Shown here: piece after piece, positions 43,328 to 50,087 of the stretch | Layout of the letters: the number at the start of each line of letters is the position of its first letter | How positions within the stretch are numbered: the first letter of the stretch is position 1 | Assembly: GCA_017883205.1 (NCBI GenBank) | Contig: JADGNZ010000016.1 | Span: 58,981-122,980, forward strand | DNA from: Thermoanaerobaculia bacterium | GTDB taxonomy: Bacteria; Acidobacteriota; Thermoanaerobaculia; Gp7-AA8 | Length of the DNA: 64,000 nucleotides | Direction: 5' to 3' | Program-made: the position numbers and the translations under genes | The notes under the pieces: model-generated | Databases searched by the model: none | What the model was told of the DNA's origin: nothing | Seen by the model: only the letters and a program-made list of their open reading frames with translations

Positions 43328-44746
43328 GTGAGAAGGTTAGCCGTATTTCTGACGATTGCTGCTCTGGCAGCGTGCAAAGGTAGTGGCAACAAAGCCGAAC
43401 AATACCGAACGGAAAAGGTCGATCGCGGCAGCATCACCATGACCGTGACCGCGACCGGAACGCTATCCGCGGTCACCACCGTACAGATCGGAAGTCAGGT
43501 CTCGGGCGTGATCGCAACGCTTCATGCAGATTTCAACAGCCGCGTGACGAAAGGCCAGCTTCTGGCCGAGCTCGACCCGACGCCGTTCCAACAGACAGTC
43601 GAACAGCGGCAGGCCGATCTCGCCAAATCGAAGATTGAGGCCGCCAACAGCCGCATCAGTTACGACCGCGCGTCGCGGCTCGTAAAATCAGGCCTTTCGC
43701 CGCAGGCTGACCTCGATTCCGCGCGCGCCGCATACGAAGAAGCCAACGCCCAGGTCCAGCAGTCGTCCGCGGCTCTCAACCAGTCGCTGACCAACCTCAA
43801 GTACACGAAGATCATCTCGCCCATCGACGGCGTCGTCGTCGACCGTCAGTACGACATCGGCCAGACAGTGGCCGCTTCGTTCTCGGCACCGACGCTCTTC
43901 TCGATCGCGCAGGATCTGACCAAGATGCAGGTGCAGGCCGATGTCGATCAGTCCGACATCGGACGCATCGCCGTCGGCCAGACCGCTCGCTTCACGGTCG
44001 ACTCCTATCCCGATCAGGAGTTCCGCGGCCGCATCTCGCAGATCCGGCTGAACGCGACTGTGAGTCAGAACGTCGTCACCTATCCCGTGATCATCGAAGT
44101 ATCAAATCCCGACGAGAAGCTGCGGCCGAAGATGACCGCCAACGTCACGATCGATGTAGCCACGGTGCAGGACGTTCTTCGCATCCCGAACGCGGCATTG
44201 CGCTTCAAACCCGACACCGCTGTGCCGGCCGCCGCTTCCGCGAGCCGCGCCGCCAAGCCCACGGAAACCACGGAGACAACGCAGACCACACAGACCGCAC
44301 AAACCGTCCAGACTCAAACCGCCACGACCTCAGGCGGTCAGAGCTCCGAAGACCGTTCCGCGCGCTGGCACAATCGCCACCAGGGCGGACAGACTGCAAC
44401 ATCACCAGGTGGCTTCAGCCCTGAAGAGCGCGCCGCGCGCATGGGCAATCGCAGCGGAGGAATCGGCGGCGCTGCCGGAGCCCTCGGAGCGGGAGCACCG
44501 CCCATGCGACGGCGCCCCCAGACCGTCTACATCCTCGGCGCCGACAACACGCTCAAAGCGGTCGAGATCCGCACCGGGATCACCGACGGCCACTACACGC
44601 AAGTCGTCTCGGGCGATCTGAAAGTTGGCGACTTGATCGTCGCCGGTCTGGCCACATCCAAGGTCGAGTCGAATCCACCCCCGGGCAGCAGCAACCCGAT
44701 GGGCGGAGCACGACCGGGTGGCCCGGGCGGAAGAGGTGGGCGGTAG
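43328..44746 (+). CDS. Periplasmic adaptor lipoprotein, MacA-like
   Basis: The 472-residue protein uses a GTG start. A lipoprotein signal (LTIAALAACKGSG, lipobox cysteine at 16) is followed by VTATGTLSAVTTVQIGSQVS and GVIATLHADFNSRVTKGQLL (barrel-lipoyl halves). A helical hairpin covers ~90-150 (EQRQADLAKSKIEAANSRIS), and KYTKIISPIDGVVVDRQYDI closes the lipoyl part. The C-terminal part (~310-400) has an unusual Thr/Gln and Gly/Ala-rich insertion (TETTETTQTTQTAQTVQTQ). It forms the MacA-type link between the MacB-like ABC transporter encoded next and an outer-membrane channel. Confidence 0.9.
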   Translation: MRRLAVFLTIAALAACKGSGNKAEQYRTEKVDRGSITMTVTATGTLSAVTTVQIGSQVSGVIATLHADFNSRVTKGQLLAELDPTPFQQTVEQRQADLAKSKIEAANSRISYDRASRLVKSGLSPQADLDSARAAYEEANAQVQQSSAALNQSLTNLKYTKIISPIDGVVVDRQYDIGQTVAASFSAPTLFSIAQDLTKMQVQADVDQSDIGRIAVGQTARFTVDSYPDQEFRGRISQIRLNATVSQNVVTYPVIIEVSNPDEKLRPKMTANVTIDVATVQDVLRIPNAALRFKPDTAVPAAASASRAAKPTETTETTQTTQTAQTVQTQTATTSGGQSSEDRSARWHNRHQGGQTATSPGGFSPEERAARMGNRSGGIGGAAGALGAGAPPMRRRPQTVYILGADNTLKAVEIRTGITDGHYTQVVSGDLKVGDLIVAGLATSKVESNPPPGSSNPMGGARPGGPGGRGGR

Positions 44747-45507
44747 TGCCGCAGAACGTCATCGAAATTCACGGTCTCACGAAGATCTACACGATGGGCG
44801 AGGTCGAAGTCCGCGCGCTCGCGGGCCTCGATCTCGTCGTCGACAGTGGCGAGTTCCTGGCGGTCATGGGTCCATCGGGATCCGGCAAGTCGACGCTGAT
44901 GAACATCCTCGGCTGCCTGGACCGGCCAACCGCAGGGTCATACTTGCTCGACGGTGTCGATGTCTCCAAGCTCGACCGCGACGAGCGCGCCGTCATCCGC
45001 AACGCCAAGATCGGCTTCGTTTTTCAGAGCTTCAACCTTCTCGCGCGAACCTCAGCCGTTGAGAACGTCGAGCTGCCGCTCATCTACGGCGACCTCGGCT
45101 GGTCGCGCGCGGAGCGGCACCAGGCTGCGATGCACGCACTGGACCGCGTCGGTCTCAAAGGACGTGAGAACAGCCATCCATCACAACTCTCGGGTGGGCA
45201 GCAGCAGCGCGTCGCCATCGCCCGCGCCCTCGTTACCGAGCCCGCCATGCTGCTCGCCGACGAGCCCACCGGCAATCTCGACTCGCGCACATCCGAAGAG
45301 ATCATGGGCATTTTTCAAAAGCTCAACGACAGCGGCAAGACCGTCGTACTGATCACGCACGAACCGGACATCGCACAACATGCCAGGCGCGTGGTCACCG
45401 TCCGGGACGGCATCATCCAACATGACGAGAAAGTCGAGCAACACCGCGTCGATCTTCGCGGCATCCCGCCGCCAGTCGCGCCCGTAGCAGCGGAGGCAAC
45501 CCGATGA
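44746..45507 (+). CDS. MacB/LolD-type ABC transporter ATP-binding protein
   Basis: The 253-residue protein uses a GTG start that shares one base with the adaptor stop. Walker A is [20 protein letters not shown] (~residue 40), the Q-loop is [20 protein letters not shown], the signature [16 protein letters not shown] and Walker [21 protein letters not shown]. The H-loop is [20 protein letters not shown]. The GNLDS motif marks the MacB/LolD/FtsE group of mechanotransmission transporters. It pairs with the permease gene overlapping by ATGA. In E. coli MacB the two domains are one protein, while here they are separate. Confidence 0.93.
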   Translation: MPQNVIEIHGLTKIYTMGEVEVRALAGLDLVVDSGEFLAVMGPSGSGKSTLMNILGCLDRPTAGSYLLDGVDVSKLDRDERAVIRNAKIGFVFQSFNLLARTSAVENVELPLIYGDLGWSRAERHQAAMHALDRVGLKGRENSHPSQLSGGQQQRVAIARALVTEPAMLLADEPTGNLDSRTSEEIMGIFQKLNDSGKTVVLITHEPDIAQHARRVVTVRDGIIQHDEKVEQHRVDLRGIPPPVAPVAAEATR

Positions 45508-46733
45508 GAAGCTCAGTCATGCGCCTCGGCAACATCACGATGGTCGGTCTTCGGGCCATCGCACGAAACAAGATGCGCTCGTTTCTCACCGCGCTGGGAA
45601 TCATCATCGGCGTCGGCTGCGTGATCGCGGTCGTTGCGATCGGCAACGGCGCCACGAAGTCGGTCGAGAATACGATCAACTCCCTCGGCACGAACTACAT
45701 CATGCTCTTCCCCGGCGCCTCGACCTCGAGCGGCGCTCGCATGTTCACCGGCAACTCCACACTTACCGCCGACGACGCCGAAGCCATCAAGACCGAATGC
45801 CCGGCAGTCGCCTACGTGTCACCAACCGTGCGCGCCGCCGCTCAAGTCGTGGCCGGAGAGCTCAATTGGGGAACGTCGATTCAAGGCGTGAGCGAAGACT
45901 ATCCGCTCATCCGCTCGTGGAACGTGTCGCAGGGCACCTTCTTCAGCGATCAGGACGTGAAGAGCGCGTCGAAGGTTTGCGTCCTCGGCAGCACAGTCGT
46001 CGACAACCTCTTTCCCAACGGCGAAGCGGTAGGCCAGATCGTACGAATCAAGAACGTGCCCTTCAAGGTCCTCGGCGTCCTCGACAAGAAGGGCGGCAAC
46101 ATGATGGGGCAGGACCAGGACGACACCATCATCGCTCCGTACACAACGGTGATGAAGCGTCTGTCTGGCAAGACGAAGATCGACATGATCCAGCTCTCCG
46201 CGGTTTCGGCCGGTCAGGTGCAGGAAGCGCAAAACCAGATCGACGGAGTGCTGCGCCAGCGGCACCGCATCCCTCCTAAAGGCGACGCCGACTTTCAGAT
46301 GCGCTCCCAGGAAGAGATCGCTCAGGCATCGGGGCAGCAGACCGCCATCCTGCGCCTGCTGTTGCTCGTCATCGCCGCGATCTCGCTGCTCGTCGGCGGC
46401 ATCGGCATCATGAACATCATGCTCGTGTCGGTCACGGAGCGGACACGCGAGATCGGAATCCGCATGGCCATCGGCGCCAAGGGACGCCACGTGCTATTGC
46501 AGTTCCTGTTCGAGGCCGTGACGCTGGCCATCGTCGGCGGCGCGTTGGGTATCGCGTTTGGTGTCGGAGCTTCGCTCGCCGTCAAGCACTTCCTGCAGTG
46601 GCCGATCGTTGTCACGACAGCCTCCGTGGTGCTGTCGTTCGGCGTGGCCGCGTTCGTCGGCATCTTCTTCGGTTTCTACCCCGCACGCAAAGCCGCGAGA
46701 CTCGATCCGATCGACGCACTGCGCTACGAGTAG
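45504..46733 (+). CDS. MacB-type ABC transporter permease
   Basis: The 409-residue protein starts [20 protein letters not shown]. The first membrane helix (~30-52) follows MRSFLTALGIIIGVGCVIAV. A large periplasmic MacB_PCD domain covers ~55-275. Three helices follow, with LLLVIAAISLLVGGIGIMNI, then MLVSVTERTREIGIRMAIGA (the 'ERTrEIGirmAiGA' coupling motif) and the FYPARKAARLDPIDALRYE ending. It forms a MacAB-like exporter with the two upstream genes. The substrate could be a peptide, macrolide or siderophore and is not predictable. Confidence 0.93.
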   Translation: MRSSVMRLGNITMVGLRAIARNKMRSFLTALGIIIGVGCVIAVVAIGNGATKSVENTINSLGTNYIMLFPGASTSSGARMFTGNSTLTADDAEAIKTECPAVAYVSPTVRAAAQVVAGELNWGTSIQGVSEDYPLIRSWNVSQGTFFSDQDVKSASKVCVLGSTVVDNLFPNGEAVGQIVRIKNVPFKVLGVLDKKGGNMMGQDQDDTIIAPYTTVMKRLSGKTKIDMIQLSAVSAGQVQEAQNQIDGVLRQRHRIPPKGDADFQMRSQEEIAQASGQQTAILRLLLLVIAAISLLVGGIGIMNIMLVSVTERTREIGIRMAIGAKGRHVLLQFLFEAVTLAIVGGALGIAFGVGASLAVKHFLQWPIVVTTASVVLSFGVAAFVGIFFGFYPARKAARLDPIDALRYE

Positions 46734-46754
46734 TGTTTTTGCGTCGGAAAAGGC

Positions 46755-46822
46755 TTAACCACAGAGACACAGAGGACACAGAGCTAAAGACTTCTCTGTG
46801 TCCTCTGTGTCTCTGTGGTTAA
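46755..46822. repeat. Perfect 29-bp-arm hairpin (CACAGAG words)
   Basis: The left arm 46755-46783 (TTAACCACAGAGACACAGAG then GACACAGAG) and the right arm 46794-46822 are perfect reverse complements with a 10-base loop. The element sits between the converging permease and response-regulator genes. A related but imperfect copy is at 58865-58938. There is no clear T-run, so it is more than a terminator. Confidence 0.9.
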
Positions 46823-46834
46823 AGGGTTTTGTAG

Positions 46835-47290
46835 CTAATTCGGCGGATCAGCCCGCGGAGCCTTGCCACCAGCGTCTGCGACGACTGCTTCGACCTTTGA
46901 CTCCGGCGTGGGCTCGCACCGCGCGAGGGCCACTTCCCGGACCATCGCCACGAGCTGCGGAACATCGAACGGCTTCCGCACGATGCCATGAACCATGTTC
47001 GGCGAAAGGTGCCTGAGAAACGTGTCGTCGCCGGCGGTCATCACGAAGATCACGGAGCGCGATTCCGGCGATGCTTGATGGAAGGCGTCGAGAAACTCGA
47101 TACCGTTGAGCGTCGGCATCATCAGATCGAGGAGGATGACCGCGTAATCCGCTGCCTGCGTCATGTTCAGCGCCTGAGCGCCATGCATCGCCGCGTGCAC
47201 GTCGAACGGCTCACGGCGCAACGCAGCCACGAGCAACGCACGAATTGCGTCATCGTCCTCGACCACGAGGATCTTGGGGACAGGGAACAT
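46835..47290 (-). CDS. Single-domain response regulator (receiver)
   Basis: The 151-residue protein has a receiver fold: ILVVEDDDAIRALL (acidic pair D12/D13 region), VILLDLMMPTLNGIEFL with phosphoacceptor D55, FVMTAGDD with T85 and VRKPFDVPQL with K106. The last ~35 residues are a Pro/Ala/Glu tail without an output domain. It is predicted to signal by protein contact. No histidine kinase is adjacent. It is divergent from the metallopeptidase gene, with only ~80 bases between starts. Confidence 0.92.
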   Translation of the reverse strand: MFPVPKILVVEDDDAIRALLVAALRREPFDVHAAMHGAQALNMTQAADYAVILLDLMMPTLNGIEFLDAFHQASPESRSVIFVMTAGDDTFLRHLSPNMVHGIVRKPFDVPQLVAMVREVALARCEPTPESKVEAVVADAGGKAPRADPPN

Positions 47291-47371
47291 TATCCGTCCG
47301 CGTCATGCGGATTCGGCGCCAAAAACAGTTGCGGCAAGAAGTCCGGCCCGGTTGTTGCTCCCGAAAAGGCC

Positions 47372-48418
47372 GTGGCCGCTTTCGAAAAAGCCCCGCCCGA
47401 AGCACGACAGTTGCTAACCGTTCCCATCCGCGAACTGGGGCTTCGCCTCGACCAATCCCCCGTCGCCGAATACGTTCGACGCCTCTATGCCGAGCTCGAG
47501 AGCGCAGGACTGCGCCACTTCCGGCCTCCCTGTTATTTGTCTGACGAGTGGGGATGCCCCTCCGAGGAGCCGGTGATCGGCATTCCGTTCTACCTCGGCG
47601 ATCCCCGCGTCGCACACCTCGAAGACGCCGTCAACGACATCGAGAACGAGCGCGAGATCATGATCTACCTTCGCCACGAGGCCGGCCACGCCTTCAACTA
47701 CGCGTACGAGCTCTACCGCACCGACGAGTGGCACGAGCTGTTCGGTTCGTTTCGCCGCCCCTACCGCGACGACTATCCGTTCGTCCCCTTCTCGCGCGAT
47801 TACGTGCGCCACATCGCGGGCTGGTACGCGCAGAAACATCCTGACGAAGACTTCGCGGAGACGTTCGCGGTGTGGCTCGATTCCGATTCGCACTGGCAGC
47901 AGCGTTACGCGCACTGGCCGGCGCTACGAAAGCTGCAGTACGTCGACCGCATCGCGGCCGAAGTCCGTGATGTGCCGCCGCCGCACGCCGCCGGTGAGAC
48001 CGACATCACCGTTGACGAGATGGAACAGACGGTCGAGGAGTTCTATCGCGGTGGATCTGGCGCTGATCAGGGCGACGAGTCGGCGATGATTGCCGGCCTC
48101 GCGCTCGATACCGATCTCAGCGACATCTTTCTTGATCCATCAAAGCAGCGCGATGGGGTCGGCTACCGGCCCGCCGATGACCTCCTCGCCGAGCATCGCC
48201 GCGACATCATCGACAAGGTCTACGAGTGGACCGGCGTCCGCCGCACCCTCGTGCGAGCACTCGTCAGCGCAGTCGAACAACGCCTCCGCGAGCTTGGTCT
48301 GCTCGCCGTGCGCGAAAGGAGCCGGTCCCAGATGATCGAGTTGACCGTTTACATCACGGCGTTATCGATGACGTTTCTCATCGGCAAGCGCCCACTCCGC
48401 CATCGGAAGGTGAAATGA
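47372..48418 (+). CDS. Putative zinc-binding metallopeptidase (HEAGH)
   Basis: About 348 residues from GTG 47372. The frame is open upstream, but no usable start codon exists between the response regulator start and 47372. LRHEAGHAFNYAYELYRTDE contains HExxH at residues 102-106, and HPDEDFAETFAVWLD supplies the downstream Glu ligand (E-x-x-E-T-F) of gluzincin-like proteins. Upstream, HFRPPCYLSDEWGCPSEEPV and GIPFYLGDPRVAHLE match a family usually annotated only as 'zinc-binding metallopeptidase'. It overlaps the ATP-grasp ligase gene by ATGA, so the two products probably act in one pathway. The start is the weakest point. Confidence 0.75.
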   Translation: MAAFEKAPPEARQLLTVPIRELGLRLDQSPVAEYVRRLYAELESAGLRHFRPPCYLSDEWGCPSEEPVIGIPFYLGDPRVAHLEDAVNDIENEREIMIYLRHEAGHAFNYAYELYRTDEWHELFGSFRRPYRDDYPFVPFSRDYVRHIAGWYAQKHPDEDFAETFAVWLDSDSHWQQRYAHWPALRKLQYVDRIAAEVRDVPPPHAAGETDITVDEMEQTVEEFYRGGSGADQGDESAMIAGLALDTDLSDIFLDPSKQRDGVGYRPADDLLAEHRRDIIDKVYEWTGVRRTLVRALVSAVEQRLRELGLLAVRERSRSQMIELTVYITALSMTFLIGKRPLRHRKVK

Positions 48419-49431
48419 AGATCGCCATTCTTTTCGGACAATTCGAGGGCTACGACGAACAGCCCAACGCGGAAAGCGACGCTGCGAAACCGAAGCGCAA
48501 ACGGAAAAAGAAGAAGACGGACGTTGAGGCGATCGCCGATTCTCTGCGCGAGCTCGGCCACGAGACGACGACCTTCGCCATCGACGGCCGCCCGCAAACG
48601 CTGGTACGCCTGGCCCGATCGGACGCCGATCTCTTCTTCAATCTCATCGAGTCCTACAACGGCGACGACACGATGGAGATGCACTTCGCCGCCTACCTCG
48701 ATCTGATCGGAAAGCGCTACACCGGCTCCGGGCCGCAGGGCTCGTACCTGGCGATGGACAAGAGCATCGCCAAGACCATCGTCCGCTATCACGGACTGTT
48801 CACGCCGTACTCGGCGGTGATCGACAAGGGCCGCGTCGAGCACGCGCAGGACATTCAGTTCCCGGTCATCGTGAAACCGGCAGCCGAGGATGCTTCGAAG
48901 GGGATTGATGCAGGGTCGGTCGTGTCATCGATCAAGGATCTGTTCGAGCGGATCTCCTACATTCACGACGAGTTCGACTCCCCCGCCCTGATCGAGGAGT
49001 ACATCGAAGGCCGCGAGATCTACGCAGCCGTCATCGGCAACGACCCTCCGGAGGCACTGCCTCTCGTCGAGCTCGATCTCTCGCAGCTCCCGAAAGGCAC
49101 GCCGAAGATCGCGAGCTACGACGTGAAGTTCGACGAAAGCACCGACGCCTACAAGAAAACAAAGTCGGCCGTGGCGCGCGATCTCGACGAAGACGTCGTC
49201 GCCGAGATCCAGCGCGTCGCCGTCACCGCGGTCCGCGCCCTCAAGCTCCGCGACTACGCCCGCATCGATCTCCGCCTCGGCGCCAACAACCGCGTCTACC
49301 TCATCGAAGCCAACCCCAACCCCTGGCTCGACCCGATCGCCGAGTTCGCGATGGCAGCAAAGGAGTCAGGGCTCTCGTACACGGAGATGATCGACCGGAT
49401 CGTGAAGGCTGCTTTGGCGAGAAGGAAATAG
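48415..49431 (+). CDS. ATP-grasp ligase, D-Ala-D-Ala ligase-like
   Basis: The 338-residue protein starts MKIAILFGQFEGYDEQPNAE at the ATG overlapping the metallopeptidase stop. A Lys/Arg-rich insert (PKRKRKKKKTDVEA) follows at ~24-37. ATP-grasp features are FPVIVKPAAEDASKGID (Lys and glycine-loop), ALIEEYIEGREIYAAVIGND, RDYARIDLRLGANNRVYLIE and EANPNPWLDPIAEFAMAAKE (Mg-binding Glu/Asn). The fold is that of Ddl, but the coupling with a peptidase and the basic insert suggest a peptide or amino-acid ligase in a modification pathway rather than cell-wall D-Ala-D-Ala synthesis. Confidence 0.85.
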   Translation: MKIAILFGQFEGYDEQPNAESDAAKPKRKRKKKKTDVEAIADSLRELGHETTTFAIDGRPQTLVRLARSDADLFFNLIESYNGDDTMEMHFAAYLDLIGKRYTGSGPQGSYLAMDKSIAKTIVRYHGLFTPYSAVIDKGRVEHAQDIQFPVIVKPAAEDASKGIDAGSVVSSIKDLFERISYIHDEFDSPALIEEYIEGREIYAAVIGNDPPEALPLVELDLSQLPKGTPKIASYDVKFDESTDAYKKTKSAVARDLDEDVVAEIQRVAVTAVRALKLRDYARIDLRLGANNRVYLIEANPNPWLDPIAEFAMAAKESGLSYTEMIDRIVKAALARRK

Positions 49432-49432
49432 A

Positions 49433-49459
49433 TCACGCGGAGACGCGGAGGGGCGGAGA
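49433..49459 (+). repeat. Left 27-bp arm of the inverted repeat around array 2
   Basis: It begins 2 bases after the ligase stop and reads TCACGCGGAGACGCGGAGGG then GCGGAGA. It matches the reverse complement of 50050-50076 in 26 of 27 positions. The same CGCGGAG family forms closed hairpins at 25390 and 56331. Confidence 0.9.
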
Positions 49460-49567
49460 AAGCCTCCGCCACCGGGTGACTAGCTTACGGCAAAGCATTG
49501 AGCAGCTGGTACTTGCGGCTTCGTCGTTGGTGGATCTTCACGGGAAGGGTCACGGCCCGCCGACGAC

Positions 49568-49984
49568 AGATCGCGATCTACCAGGGTTAGATCGGCATCT
49601 AAAAAAAGAGATCGCGATCTAAAAAAAGAGATCCGTATCTCGAAATTGGAGATCCGTATCTCGAAATTGGAGATCCGTATCTCGAAATTGGAGGTCCGGA
49701 CCTCGAAATTGGAGATCCGGACCTCGAAAATGGAGATCCGTATCTCGAAATTGGAGATCCGCATCTCGAAATTGGAGATCCAGACCTCGAAATTGGAGAT
49801 CCGGACCTCGAAATTGGAGATCCGGACCTCGAAATTGGAGATCCGTATCTCGAAAATGGAGATCCGTATCTCGAAATTGGAAATCCGTATCTCGAAAGAA
49901 GAGATCCGTATCTCGAAAAAAGAGATCGCGTTCTACCAAGAACAGATCGTGACCTGCCGGGCAGAGATCGAGTGCCGCCGATCC
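49568..49984. repeat. 21-bp tandem array 2, ~20 units of a 14-bp palindrome plus 7-bp spacer
   Basis: From 49628 the units keep exact 21-bp phase. The consensus is GAGATCCGTATCTC (imperfect palindrome) followed by GAAATTG. Variants include GAGGTCCGGACCTC at 49691, a perfect palindrome changed in both arms. Edge units (from ~49568 and after 49922) are degenerate but keep GATC words. All reading frames are periodic, giving heptads such as ISKLEIR on plus and FEIRISN on minus. No start or ribosome-binding site makes one frame convincing. Confidence 0.9.
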
Positions 49985-50049
49985 TCTTGAAAACGCAGCA
50001 CATGCAGGATGTTGCGCTCGTTGGAAGGCCCCCTCATCCGGCCTGTTTC

Positions 50050-50076
50050 TCTCCGCCCCCCCGCGTCTCCGCGTGA
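50050..50076 (-). repeat. Right 27-bp arm of the inverted repeat around array 2
   Basis: Reads TCTCCGCCCCCCCGCGTCTC then CGCGTGA, the inverted copy of 49433-49459 with one mismatch. It lies 11 bases before the end of the efflux pump gene. Just upstream (50029-50044) is a fragment CCCCCTCATCCGGCC of the element type seen at 11270. Confidence 0.9.
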
Positions 50077-50087
50077 CAAGGTTTTGC

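Noticed and set aside
46988..47371. Long N-terminal extension of the metallopeptidase
   Set aside because: It overlaps the response-regulator gene antisense and contains no usable start with a ribosome-binding site. The family N-terminus begins near 47372.
49646..49990. Coiled-coil protein (ISKLEIR heptads) read through array 2
   Set aside because: It would start at TTG in the middle of the array, and the minus strand has equally long open frames. Periodicity alone explains the open frame.
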